From Chloroflexota bacterium (lineage in GTDB: Bacteria > Chloroflexota > Limnocylindria > Limnocylindrales > CSP1-4), in NCBI GenBank assembly GCA_013815585.1, contig JACDFU010000004.1, positions 1 through 40,565 on the forward strand: a DNA stretch of 40,565 bases, read 5' to 3'. Below are positions 22,844 through 31,900 of the stretch, in pieces. The translations under genes were made by a program, and so were the position numbers. How positions within the stretch are numbered: the stretch's first letter is position 1; each line of letters opens with the position of its first letter. The notes beneath the pieces were generated by a model. It was not told the origin of the DNA. It saw only the letters and a list, made by a program, of their open reading frames with translations, and searched no databases.

Positions 22844-23242
22844 TCAGTAGCTCCCGCCCCGGCGCATCCGGTCGAGCTCCCGACGAAGCCGCTTGCTCGG
22901 ACGGACCGCGCCGCGCGCCCACTCCAGGCCCTCGGGCATGGTCTCCGTCGGAGGCGGCGGACTATGGTCGATGTAGCAGGTCGCAGCGACCGGAGCGCCG
23001 ACCCTGGACTCGATGACGCGAACGACCTCGACGACGCGCTGGCGGCCTCCGATCAGAGCATCGACCCGATCACCGATCCTAACCCTGGTCGACGCCTTCG
23101 CGGTGTTGCCGTTGATCCGGACATGGCCGCCCTCGCACAGCTCGGTCCCAATGGGACGCGTTTTCACAAGCCGGACCGCGCACAGCCAGCGATCGATCCT
23201 GGTTTCCTCGAGACCCGGGCTCCATCTCCCCTCGTCTGTCAA
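22844..23242 (-). CDS. S4 RNA-binding domain protein (HslR/Hsp15-like)
   Basis: A 132-aa protein with one S4 domain at about 14-70: RIDRWLCAVRLVKTRPIG, EGGHVRINGNTAKASTRVR, GDRVDAL. The C-terminus is proline- then arginine-rich (SKRLRRELDRMRRGGS), as in Hsp15, which recycles 50S subunits carrying blocked nascent chains. TTG 23242 is used; no ATG or GTG is available before the S4 domain. No operon partner is obvious. Probably a heat-shock-type ribosome rescue factor, which would complement HflX. Confidence 0.82.
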   Translation of the reverse strand: MTDEGRWSPGLEETRIDRWLCAVRLVKTRPIGTELCEGGHVRINGNTAKASTRVRIGDRVDALIGGRQRVVEVVRVIESRVGAPVAATCYIDHSPPPPTETMPEGLEWARGAVRPSKRLRRELDRMRRGGSY

Positions 23243-23296
23243 GCGTCGGCGCGGTCCGCTAATGGCTTCTGGAGGAGGACTGGGTCCGTCACTAGC

Positions 23297-23578
23297 TCAG
23301 CGTCCCTTCGCCGCGTAGTCAGCCAGCAGGTTGCGAACGACTTCGCTCACCGTTCGACCTTCCTTGGCGGCGCGATCAGCGACGCCTCGATGCAGCGTGC
23401 GAGGAACACGGACAGCAATGCGCGGGGAAGGCTCCGTGGCGGCGCTGTCAAGGGATGGCCTACCGCGCCGTGGCGCCCAGCTCGACAGGTCAACCCCCTG
23501 CTCTGCCTTGGCTGCCAAACGGTCCAGGTCGGCATCAGATAGGACGCGCCCGCCTCTTGTTCTTACCTTTCCTGACAC
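23297..23578 (-). CDS. Ribbon-helix-helix type antitoxin
   Basis: A 93-aa protein. The C-terminal RIAVRVPRTLHRGVADRAAK, then EGRTVSEVVRNLLADYA, is a CopG/Arc-like ribbon-helix-helix. The N-terminal half (LSDADLDRLAAKAEQGVDLS) resembles the toxin-contacting arm seen in such antitoxins. GTG 23578 has GGAGG upstream; longer in-frame sequence overlaps the toxin frame and is not needed. The toxin gene precedes it and overlaps by 44 bases, the reverse of the usual order. Confidence 0.75.
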   Translation of the reverse strand: MSGKVRTRGGRVLSDADLDRLAAKAEQGVDLSSWAPRRGRPSLDSAATEPSPRIAVRVPRTLHRGVADRAAKEGRTVSEVVRNLLADYAAKGR

Positions 23579-23741
23579 TCCACCACCCTCCGGTAGGCCT
23601 GTCCGGCCCGAGGAATACGACAAGATCCTCGTCACCGGGATCAGAGCTGTAGAGCGGACAGGCGCAGTTTTCCACGGCGTCGCGCGACCGCTCGTGGATG
23701 ACTCCATGACGAGTTGCGGAGCGGCTATAGCGAATCGCCAT
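23535..23741 (-). CDS. Short toxin-like protein, probably C-terminally truncated
   Basis: A 68-aa frame from ATG 23741. MAIRYSRSATRHGVIHERSR and DLVVFLGPDRPTG match, from memory, an uncharacterised toxin family of about 85-90 aa. Those proteins continue with LEVMAVE-type strands and usually pair with ribbon-helix-helix antitoxins. Here the frame instead runs into WWSVRKGKNKRRARPI where it overlaps the antitoxin start, so the last strands are missing. It may be inactive, leaving an orphan antitoxin. I cannot give a family name. Confidence 0.5.
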   Translation of the reverse strand: MAIRYSRSATRHGVIHERSRDAVENCACPLYSSDPGDEDLVVFLGPDRPTGGWWSVRKGKNKRRARPI

Positions 23742-23835
23742 GTCACCAGGTCCATTGTGTCCCTCGGTTGTCAAATGCGCCGACGGCTAGCCCCGACGAG
23801 TCTCCAAGAGTCGTCCACCTCGCGCCGGCATTGCG

Positions 23836-24193
23836 TTATCTCGCAAGGGCTTCGAGGACGGCCTCTGAGACTGCTCGGGGGCTTCGCGTCATCGGATGCA
23901 CGGCGATGACGTATCTGCGGACCCACCCCATCTGGCATCCGTTGACGGTCCCCTCCCCCGTCTGACGTGCGACGCGCGCCAAGGGTCGCTGCATCGACCG
24001 GCGTAGCGACGTCCCACCTGTCGATCCAGCCGTTCACTGCTCTGCCGATCACGAGGAGGTCGCCGTCGTACTTCGCGCCGACCTTTGGCCAGAACAGCGC
24101 CAGCTCGTGAGGCTGGATCCCGGGCGTCGATGCGACCCGGGCGAGACGCCGAGGTTGACGCCGATATTGATGTGAGAATAGGCTTCGCTTCAT
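23836..24193 (-). pseudogene. Frameshifted remnant of a conserved hypothetical gene
   Basis: From ATG 24193 one frame encodes PHELALFWPKVGAKYDGDLL and VIGRAVNGWIDRWDVATPVD, which looks like a conserved protein I recall only as hypothetical. The expected continuation TVNGCQMGWV is present in another frame, after a G/C-rich run near 23951-23965, and runs on to TAA 23838. So at least one indel broke the gene. Its start codon shares CATG with the divergent antitoxin start at 24192, leaving no room for its own promoter, consistent with a dead or truncated gene. Confidence 0.6.
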
Positions 24194-24437
24194 GAGAACA
24201 ACGACCATCTCAAAGGGCGGTCAACTCTCGATCCCTGCCGACGTCCGCCATCGCTGGGGCACCCGGCAGGTCGTGATCGAGGACCGCGGCGGGATGCTCC
24301 TCGTGCGACCGGTCCCTGTCGACCCGATCGCGGCGGCGATTGGCTCCCTCGCCGGACGACGGCCGGACACCGACGAGTCGCGAGCGCTGCTGCGCGAAGA
24401 GGCCGCGGCCGACGACGTGAAGCGGTCCCGTCGCTGA
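24192..24437 (+). CDS. AbrB/MazE-like (SpoVT fold) antitoxin
   Basis: An 81-aa protein with the swapped-hairpin AbrB domain: MRTTTISKGGQLSIPADVRH, RWGTRQVVIEDRGGMLLVRP. The C-terminal tail (RALLREEAAADD) is the toxin-binding helix. It overlaps the next PIN toxin gene by 4 bases (CTGA). Expected to repress its own promoter; the upstream region has TATTGATGTGAGAATAGG-like A+T-rich sequence at about 24165-24182, a possible promoter. Confidence 0.88.
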   Translation: MRTTTISKGGQLSIPADVRHRWGTRQVVIEDRGGMLLVRPVPVDPIAAAIGSLAGRRPDTDESRALLREEAAADDVKRSRR

Positions 24438-24871
24438 CGGTCCTCGATGCCCAGGCGGTTGTCGCGGCGCTCACCGGCGAGCCCGCCGCGGCCGAAGTCG
24501 AGGCGCTCCTGCGCGACATATCCGATCCACCCGCCATCAGCGCGGTCAACCTGGCGGAGGTCCTCGACGTGCTCGTCCGCCACCAGGGCTGGCCGGCGGA
24601 CGAGGTCGAGGAGAAGCTCCGCTGGCTCACCCTCGGCGGTCTCACGGTCGTCCCAGTCGACGAGGTAGTCGGTCTTGCGGCGGGGCGCCTGCACGCGGCG
24701 CACTATCACCGCACGCAGCGACCGATCTCGCTCGCCGACTGCGTCGCGCTGGCTATCGCGAGCGCGGTGGGGTCTCGCCTCGCCACCTCGGACCCCGCGC
24801 TGATCGCCACGGCGCGCGAGACCGGCTGCGCCGTGGTGCCGCTCCCGGATGCACGGGGTCGTCGCCCATAG
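24434..24871 (+). CDS. PIN-domain toxin, apparent CTG start
   Basis: A 145-aa PIN toxin. The frame begins (M)TVLDAQAVVAALTGEPAA, where D5 is the first catalytic aspartate. It continues with ISAVNLAEVLDVL (glutamate) and PISLADCVALAIASAVGSRL, ATSDPALIATA (third and fourth acidic residues). The first ATG/GTG/TTG-type start, at 24569, would remove the first two catalytic positions. CTG 24434 lies inside CTGA at the antitoxin stop and gives the exact family N-terminus. Function call is secure; the CTG start is inference from family and overlap. Confidence 0.85.
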   Translation: MTVLDAQAVVAALTGEPAAAEVEALLRDISDPPAISAVNLAEVLDVLVRHQGWPADEVEEKLRWLTLGGLTVVPVDEVVGLAAGRLHAAHYHRTQRPISLADCVALAIASAVGSRLATSDPALIATARETGCAVVPLPDARGRRP

Positions 24872-24894
24872 GGCTTGGCCGTGTTTGTCCATTG

Positions 24895-25416
24895 TCAATC
24901 TCCCCGTTCGTCGGGAGGATCGCGCCGGAGTTCCTGGGCGACTCTCTCGAGCAGTTCCAGGTGGCCGGCGTCCTTCGGACGACCGGCGGTCCTGTTCATC
25001 GCGATCAAGTGATCCACGCTCGCGACCGGGTACGTGGCTGAGCCATGGATTGTTCGCGCACTTGCCGCGAGCGACGTGTAGGTCAGTCCGGGAGCCGGCT
25101 CGTCGAGGAGATCGAGTCGCCCAAACCTCGTCTTCAACGTCCAGACGCTTCCGCTTGCCAGCGACCGCTCGTCCAGCTTGACCGTTACGCCGGACGGTAG
25201 GCCGATGGGCTCGGCGTCCAGAGCCGCAAGCGCAGCCGCGAGGTGTGTGAGGTCTTGCCGGTCCCGGGCGTACACAAGATCGAGATCCGTCGTCAGCCAC
25301 ATGGCACCCTGTACGCCGGCGGCGATGCCGCCAATCACGACAAACCGCACTCGGTGTTCGTTCAGGACGCGGATGATCGCGATTGGATCGAAAACGCCGG
25401 CCGCGTCCTCGGTCAC
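24895..25416 (-). CDS. Nucleotidyltransferase-fold protein coupled to the Type III methyltransferase
   Basis: A 173-aa protein of the DNA polymerase beta-like nucleotidyltransferase superfamily. FVVIGGIAAGVQGAMWLTTD followed by LDLVYARD gives the GG...TxDxD catalytic pattern. FGRLDLLDEP supplies the third acidic residue, and ASVDHLIAMNRTAGRPKDAG resembles the C-terminal helix of AbiEii/MNT-type proteins. GTG 25416 overlaps the mod stop (GTGA), so it is translated with mod. Relatives act as antitoxins or toxins by nucleotidylating tRNA or partner proteins; no HEPN partner is present. The coupling suggests a role in the restriction-modification locus. Confidence 0.8.
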   Translation of the reverse strand: MTEDAAGVFDPIAIIRVLNEHRVRFVVIGGIAAGVQGAMWLTTDLDLVYARDRQDLTHLAAALAALDAEPIGLPSGVTVKLDERSLASGSVWTLKTRFGRLDLLDEPAPGLTYTSLAASARTIHGSATYPVASVDHLIAMNRTAGRPKDAGHLELLERVAQELRRDPPDERGD

Positions 25417-28199
25417 TGACTGGTCTGCGCGTCGTCGATCATCCGAAGCATGTTCCGGTTCGAGGCGAGGTAGTAGGCCTCCCGTTCTTCATCGCTCATC
25501 CGCACGAGCCGGCCAATTTCGACCTGGTCCGCGTCCGCCTGCGCCTGGCCCGCGGTGCGCGACTCGCTGAAACCCGACGGACCGCTCGCCCGGTCCACGG
25601 TGAACACCTTCATGACCTCGTCGCCGTAGTGGTTGATGACCTTCACGGCGATCTTGCCGGTTGACGGGCGCGGGAATGGCCGGCTGACCGTCGAGTTGAT
25701 GCTGGCCCAGGCCTCGTCGCTGATGTCGGCCTTCAGGGCGCGGCGGAGCTTGTCGTAGGGATCGTTGGCGCCGGTGAAGTAGGCGTGGCGGACGAAGAAG
25801 GCATCGCCGTCGTAGCTCGTGTCCAGGAACCAGGCCGCGATGTCCTCGACCGACGATGAGCGGAGCACGCCGGTGGTCGGGTCGTAGACGTCGAGCCCGC
25901 GGACCTCGACCGTGAGCTGGTCGTCGCCAGCCGGCCGCACCTCGATGTCGGGCTCGCCGAAGACCATGAACAGGTTGCCCGAGCCGGTCTTCTTGAGCAG
26001 CTCGTCGCCCATCGCCAGGTCGGGGTTCATGCGCGCCTGGAGGATGGTCAGCCGGCCGAGGGTGGAGGCCTCCTCCCCTGCCAGCGGGTCGAAGGCGAAG
26101 CCGCACACGACGAGCAGGTCGGCGATCTTGACCGCTTCCTTGGCCGCCTCGCGGATGAGCTCGGGGCCGACGGTGCCGAACTCGGGCCCGATGGCGATCG
26201 CGACCGTCTTCGGATGGCTGTTTTCAGCGTACTCCCCGACCGCCTGGACGTAGACGCCCGGGTATGGGTCGAGTCGGCTGAACTGGAGGCGCTCCTTGCG
26301 CTTGGTGTTCTGCACGCCGGCTCGACGAAGGTTGTCGAGGATACTGGTCACGAACTGACCCGAGTCGGGCGACGATGGCGGAGGCTCGGCGGCGTTGTCC
26401 TCCGGCCCGGTGCGCAGGACTCGGTGGGGCGAGAGACTCTCGACCGTGAATGGGCCCGACACGCGGACGATCTTGCGGTCCTCGTAGGGGCGGTCGAAGA
26501 GCGTCTCGGTCTCGGCGTGACGGGCGATGGCGGCGTCGATCTCCTCGCGGGTCATGCCCTCGCGGATGTCGGGGTTCTGAGCGATTGACCTCAAGGTCAC
26601 GTGCGGCACGCGCTCGTAGACGAAGCCGCGCCGGACGTCGTTGGTAGTTGACGAGATCGGCGATGGAGGCGCGATGCCGGTCACCTCGGCCGCCTTGCGA
26701 ATGCCGGCCTCCGAGTCGGCCAATATGTAATACGGGTATTTGGCGGCCATCACGCGCGAGCGCGCGAGGGCGAGGGCGACGCGACTCGTGTCTATCGTGA
26801 TCCAGCGCCTCCCCCACTGCTCGGCCACGAATGCGGTCGTGCCCGAGCCGCAAGTCGGATCGAGCACGAGATCGCCTGGGTCGCTGGTCATCAGCATGCA
26901 TCGGGCGATAACTCGTATTCCCGTCTGCACTACGTACAGGCGTTCCTCGCCGTAGCCCGAGCGCATCGTGTCGTCCCACAAGTTCGTCACGCGCACAACT
27001 GGGAAGTCCTCGGCAAACCTCTTGTATGTCAGGGTTCGTCCGACACCTAGCAGCCGATCCGCATCGCGCAATCGGCTCATCCCATCGCGGTTCGTCTTCC
27101 AGTACCACTTCCCCGGAAGCATGTATTCGACTCCGTCGACGTGGACCGGGAATCGCGTCGTGTCTCCACCGCTCTCTGAAAATAGGCCATCAGCCTTGAA
27201 GCGCCTGGGAATTCGCGAGCCAGAGGCGAGTTCCGCTCTCGATATCCGCTCCACATGGCCGTCCGCCAACTGTCGCCAGGTGTATTGCTCTAGGAGCGTG
27301 TCGTCAGTCCTGTCAGAGTAGAGCTGTCGGAACTTCAAAGCTTGTTGTGCTCGCGCATACCACAAGAGAGAGTCATAGACGGCGTCTAACGCCGCCCCAG
27401 CCTTTCCACTGGTCTTTCGGAAGGCAATCTGAGCCACAAAGTTGTCTGGCCCGAAGATTTCATCGAGAACTGACCGGACGAGATGGACGTTCTCGTCGCC
27501 GATCTGGACGAAGATCGAGCCTGAGTCGGTCAGCAGCTCGCGGGCGACGGCCAGCCGATCGCGGAGGTAGCTGAGGTACGAGTGGATCCCGAGCTCCCAG
27601 GTGTCCCGATACGCGCGCACCTGCTCGGGCTGGCGCGTCAGGTCGGTGTCCTTGCCGTCGCGGACGTCGCGCTTGCGGGTCGAGACCTGCCAGTTGGAGC
27701 CGAACTTGATGCCGTAGGGCGGGTCGATGTAGATGGTCTGGACCTGGCCCTTGAGGCCTTCCTTCTCGGCGAGGCTGGTCATCACGAGCAACGAGTCGCC
27801 GAGGATCATGCGGTTCGCCCACTTGCCGGGGTGGCGATAGAAGTCGACTTTTTCCTCGAACGTCAGGTCCGTATAGGGCGCGAAGAAGCCGAGCTGCTGC
27901 TCTGAGCGGCGGCCCTCGCTCTCGGCGCGGAGCTCCTCGACCAGCGCGAGCGGGTCGATCGTCTCCTGGATGTAGATCGGGACGGCCGGAACCTGGAGGT
28001 CGTGGCTGTCCTGCTCGTCCTTGCCCTTCCAGACGAGCTGCGGGTCGAGGGTCGGGTCGCGGGGATAGCGCACGATCGCGGGCCTCTTCTCCTCTGGGCG
28101 GGCGAACGACTCCAGCTCGGCAGTCGGGATGTTCGAGCGGCTGTCCGACGGATGGGTGGTCGCACGCACGACCGTGCGGGGCTTGATCTTCTCAGCCAC
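25413..28199 (-). CDS. mod: Type III restriction-modification DNA methyltransferase (Mod)
   Basis: A 928-aa beta-class N6-adenine methyltransferase. The catalytic motif DPPY is at 159-162 (TIYIDPPYGIKFG). The SAM-binding motif DPTCGSGTT is at 447-455, after it, as in Type III Mod proteins. The intervening 262-410 segment is the target-recognition region. The C-terminal half (VFGEPDIEV, FLDTSYDGDAFFVRHAYFTG) is typical of the large Mod variants that pair with BPTD_3080-like Res. GTG 28199 has GAGG upstream. The res gene lies upstream on the same strand but a phd-vapC module in the opposite direction sits between. The target region has visibly lower G+C than its flanks, suggesting exchange by recombination. 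Confidence 0.93.
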   Translation of the reverse strand: MAEKIKPRTVVRATTHPSDSRSNIPTAELESFARPEEKRPAIVRYPRDPTLDPQLVWKGKDEQDSHDLQVPAVPIYIQETIDPLALVEELRAESEGRRSEQQLGFFAPYTDLTFEEKVDFYRHPGKWANRMILGDSLLVMTSLAEKEGLKGQVQTIYIDPPYGIKFGSNWQVSTRKRDVRDGKDTDLTRQPEQVRAYRDTWELGIHSYLSYLRDRLAVARELLTDSGSIFVQIGDENVHLVRSVLDEIFGPDNFVAQIAFRKTSGKAGAALDAVYDSLLWYARAQQALKFRQLYSDRTDDTLLEQYTWRQLADGHVERISRAELASGSRIPRRFKADGLFSESGGDTTRFPVHVDGVEYMLPGKWYWKTNRDGMSRLRDADRLLGVGRTLTYKRFAEDFPVVRVTNLWDDTMRSGYGEERLYVVQTGIRVIARCMLMTSDPGDLVLDPTCGSGTTAFVAEQWGRRWITIDTSRVALALARSRVMAAKYPYYILADSEAGIRKAAEVTGIAPPSPISSTTNDVRRGFVYERVPHVTLRSIAQNPDIREGMTREEIDAAIARHAETETLFDRPYEDRKIVRVSGPFTVESLSPHRVLRTGPEDNAAEPPPSSPDSGQFVTSILDNLRRAGVQNTKRKERLQFSRLDPYPGVYVQAVGEYAENSHPKTVAIAIGPEFGTVGPELIREAAKEAVKIADLLVVCGFAFDPLAGEEASTLGRLTILQARMNPDLAMGDELLKKTGSGNLFMVFGEPDIEVRPAGDDQLTVEVRGLDVYDPTTGVLRSSSVEDIAAWFLDTSYDGDAFFVRHAYFTGANDPYDKLRRALKADISDEAWASINSTVSRPFPRPSTGKIAVKVINHYGDEVMKVFTVDRASGPSGFSESRTAGQAQADADQVEIGRLVRMSDEEREAYYLASNRNMLRMIDDAQTSQ

Positions 28200-28231
28200 G
28201 ACTTACCTCGCGCTCATCCGATCCGCCCACA

Positions 28232-28257
28232 TGCTACGACTGTAGCGGCAGTGCTAC
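28232..28257 (+). promoter_or_regulatory. Operator of the phd-vapC module inside the restriction locus
   Basis: Three copies of one half-site in alternating orientation: GCTAC (28233-28237), GTAGC (28242-28246), GCTAC (28253-28257), spaced 4 and 6 nt. The first and third copies are 20 bp apart, about two helical turns, fitting two antitoxin dimers. It ends 10 nt before the antitoxin ATG and lies 33 nt from the mod start on the other strand, so it could influence both. Confidence 0.6.
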
Positions 28258-28267
28258 ATTGAGCGGC

Positions 28268-28522
28268 ATGACCGAGGTCGCTTCGCGTGAACTCCGCAAC
28301 AACACACGTGCGCTGCTCGATCGCGTCGCGGCCGGCGAGTCGGTGACGATCACGGTCGACGGGCGACCGGTCGCGGTCCTCGCCCCCGTCGGACGGCGCC
28401 CGCGCTGGATGCCCAAGGAGGAATTCCTGCGGATGCTGAGCGGGCGCCAGGCTGACCCCGGCCTCACAAAGGTGCTCAGAGAACTCGCTCCCGACACGAC
28501 CGACGACATCCCGCTGGCGTGA
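28268..28522 (+). CDS. Phd/YefM-family antitoxin
   Basis: An 84-aa antitoxin: TEVASRELRNNTRALLDRVA, GESVTITVDGRPVAVLAPVG is a near-consensus Phd/YefM DNA-binding fold, and the C-terminal half (FLRMLSGRQADPGLTKVLRE) binds toxin. ATG 28268 is the family start; TTG 28259 adds three residues only. It overlaps vapC by GTGA. The inverted repeats just upstream are its likely binding site. Confidence 0.9.
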   Translation: MTEVASRELRNNTRALLDRVAAGESVTITVDGRPVAVLAPVGRRPRWMPKEEFLRMLSGRQADPGLTKVLRELAPDTTDDIPLA

Positions 28523-28905
28523 CCGACGGTCTCGCCGACACGTCCATCTTCGTCGCCCGGGAGTCGGGCCGGCCGGTCCGGGCAGACGTGGTGCCCCAGC
28601 GACTCGCCGTGTCGGTAATCACGATCGGCGAGCTTCGCGCCGGAGTCCTCGCAGCCGAGGATCTCGAGACCAGGGATCGCCGTCTCGTCACGCTGACGCT
28701 CGCGCTGTCCCTCGATCCGGTACCCGTCGATGATCGCGTCGCGGAAGCGTGGGCACGCCTGCGGCTGGCCCTCGCCAAGGCGGGCCTCCGCATGCCGGTC
28801 AACGACTCCTGGATCGCCGCCACCGCGATGGCCCTCGGCGTCCCGGTCGTGACGCAGGACGACGATTACGTCGAGGTGCCGGGGCTCGCGGTCATCCACG
28901 CCTGA
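28519..28905 (+). CDS. vapC: VapC-family toxin between mod and res
   Basis: A 128-aa PIN ribonuclease: LADTSIFVARESG (first Asp), VSVITIGELRAGV (Glu), MPVNDSWIAATAMALGVPVV and TQDDDYVEV (third and fourth acidic residues). GTG 28519 overlaps the antitoxin stop. Its last 14 bases overlap the 3' end of res on the other strand, so transcription of the two converges. Position inside the restriction locus suggests an addiction module that penalises loss of the locus. Confidence 0.92.
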   Translation: MTDGLADTSIFVARESGRPVRADVVPQRLAVSVITIGELRAGVLAAEDLETRDRRLVTLTLALSLDPVPVDDRVAEAWARLRLALAKAGLRMPVNDSWIAATAMALGVPVVTQDDDYVEVPGLAVIHA

Positions 28906-31900
28906 TCCTCACCGGGGCACCCGGGGACGGCTGAAGGAAGCGAGCTCGGATCAGGTTGCCGGCGTCCCACGGGTCGGTGACCTCGAGGAATGCCCAGCGG
29001 CCGAGGCCGCCCCAGTTGTTCACGGCCACCGTCCAGAGATGCTCCGCTGTTGCGACCTTCGCCTGCTTCTCCTTCTTGGCCTCGCCAGTGACCTCCAGGA
29101 CGAGCGTGAGCAGGTCGTCCGGGCCGGACGACGCCGGATGCCGCAGGCGGATGAGGAAGTCGGGCACGTAGTTCCCTGCCCTCCCCTCGTACGTATACGG
29201 GATCTTGAAGTTGAGGCCCTGGTTCTTGGCGTAGGTCACGACCTCCGGCATCGACTCCAGGACCTCGGCCAGCTTGCACTCCCAGCCGGAGTCCTGGACG
29301 ACCAGGTTGAGGTGACTCCTGGTCGCCTCGCAGCAGACCTTGGTCGTCTCGAACCAGACGTCGTCCGTGGAACCGATCGGCTCGTACGGCCGGAGATTCG
29401 GGAGGAGCCGCTTCTCGCCCCGCGTGCCGGCGTAGATGGCGTTGCGGATCCTGTCTGCCGCGGCGTGGCTGTACTCCGTGAAGAGGAGCATCTGCGGGAA
29501 CGTGTTGTCCTTGAGGTACGGAGTGACGCATTCGTCGATCCAGGCATTGGTGATCCGGACGAGCTGCGGGAAGAGCCACGGGCGCTGGCCGCCGTCCTCG
29601 TCTCGGAAGTGGTTGTCCAGCGTGCGCTTGGCGATGGCGAAGACGACCGTCTGCATCCGATGGTCTCGCAGGTCGACCTCGTGCACGTCCATCTCGCCGA
29701 CGATCGGATCGACCTCCGTCCGTAGCGCCACGTCGCGCGTCGAGAGTTCCAGGATCGACGAGGCGTCGAACCGCGCGTCCAGGCGGTCGGTCGGCATCTC
29801 GTAGCGGTAGCCGACGAGCTTGGGGAACTCGATCCGCAGGTCCGAGCGCTCGGGCAGCGCCCGAACGGTGAGCACGGGCTTGGAGCTCTTTGGCTTCCCC
29901 TTTCCGGCGACCGACAGGAAGCTGAACGGCACGCCGTAGACCTCGGCATATTCCGGCTCGAACATCCCGTCCGGCGTGGCGTCGTAGCTTGCTCGCCTGA
30001 GCGCGCGCCCGACGACCTGCTCGCACAGCAGCTGCGTCCCGAACGCGCGGATGCCGAGGATGTGCGTCACGGTGTTCGCGTCCCAGCCCTCCGTGAGCAT
30101 CGCGACCGAGACCACGCAGCGGACGTGCTCGCCCAGCCGGTCGCGCTTCCCGACGGTGTTCATCACCTCGCGGAGGATGTCCTCGTCGGTGATCTCGTCC
30201 GCGCTGCGGCCCGGGAAACGCGCTACGTACTCCTGCTTGAAGCGTTCGATCTCCGCGGCGGCCGCCTTGCGGAAGGTGGGGTCGAGGGCGTCGCCCCGGT
30301 CCAGCTGCGCGGAGTCGACGAGGATGGTGTTCGGGCGGTCGCGGAAGCGGCCGTCCTGCTCGTTGGAGAAGAGCGGCAGGTGCCCGGGAGCCACCACGGT
30401 GCCGCCATCCTCGAGCTTCACCTCCCAGCCGGCAATCCAGTCGGCGACGAGCTTGGAGGTCGCGGTGTTGGAGCAGACCACGATGAACACCGGCGGCACA
30501 CCGAGACCCGCCTTCTCCCAGGCGGCGAAGTCGCGCTCGTAGTCCCGGTAGAGCGAGAAGAGCGCGCCTTCCAGCTCCTTGGGGATCACCGGCTGCCCGT
30601 CGATCGGCGTGTCCCTGATCCCCTTCTTCGGGAGGGCGTCGCGCACCCGCAGCCACAGCTCGCGGTACATCGGGCCCTGGCCCGTCATCGAGTCGTCGCG
30701 GACGGGCACGCGCGGGATCTTCACGATTCCCGACTCGATCGCGTCCATCAGCCCGAAGTCGGAGACGACCCAGGGAAAGAGCGTTCCCTCCGCGTAGCCG
30801 GAGCCCTTGAGGAAGAAGGGCGTGGCGGAGAGGTCGTAGACCGCGCGAATGCCGAGCTTCTCCCTGACGGCCTGCAGCCCGGAGAGCCAGATGCGGGCCT
30901 CCTCCTGGTCCTTCTTCGCGAGGACTCGCTCGTCTGGATCGAGCGCGGCTTCCTCCGCCTGCTCCTTGGGCGCCGGCGCGTAGCAGTGGTGCGCCTCGTC
31001 GTTGATCACGACGAGGTTCTTCGCGTTGCCGAAGTCGCGGAGGACACGCCGGACCATCTCCGCCGGCGTCTCGCGGAACCGCCCGTCGTCACCGTGCGGA
31101 CCGACGAGCACCTTCTTCGTGAGGCTCGCGGCCTGGATCTTTTCGCGGCGGATGAAGGCGTGGAAGTTCGTGATCAGGATGTCGGCGGCCTGCAACCGGT
31201 CGAGCTGCTCCGGAGTGACGATCTCGAGCGCCCGGTAGAAGTTGTGGGGGTCGTTCGGAAGCAGCACTCGGAGCCGGTCGCGGATCGTGATGCCGGGGGC
31301 CACGATCAGGAAGCGGTCGGCGAACCGGCGGTCCTGCGGGCTGGCCTGCTTGTTGAGCGCCTGCCAGGCGATGAGCATCGCCATCAGGACCGTCTTGCCG
31401 GAGCCCGTCGCCATCTTGAACGCGACCCGTGGCAGCCCGCCGTTGAGGGCTTCGTTCTCGCTCCGGATGACGTTCAGCGCTTTTGTGTCACCCAGCTTCT
31501 CCGCAGCTTCCGTCAGGTAGATCGCCGTCTCGGCCGCCTCGATCTGGCAGAAGAAGAGCCGGCGCTCACGGTCCTCACCCTGCCAGTGCTGGAGGAGGTC
31601 GCGCGTGACCGACGTAATGTGCGGGTAGCCCAGCTGACGCCAGCTGGTGACGGACTGGCGGATCTCGTTGACGATCTCGTTCGGCTGCTGCCGCTGGGGC
31701 CCGCCGAACTGGTCCATCGACATCTGCCCGGACAGCTTCTTCGGGCGGGCGACCGGAACGAAGAACTCCGACGGCCGGCGACGCGGCGCGATCTCACCGG
31801 TGACCCTGCCGGCGGGGGACGTCACGAAGTGGCGCGCCGGCTCCACGAACGGCGAGTTGATGATCGGGTTCTCGATCGTGCCTGGCTGGGCGGTGCCCTC

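Noticed and set aside
28866-30656. 596-codon open frame on the minus strand in another frame of res
   Set aside because: Arg/Gly-rich out-of-frame reading of res with no domain.
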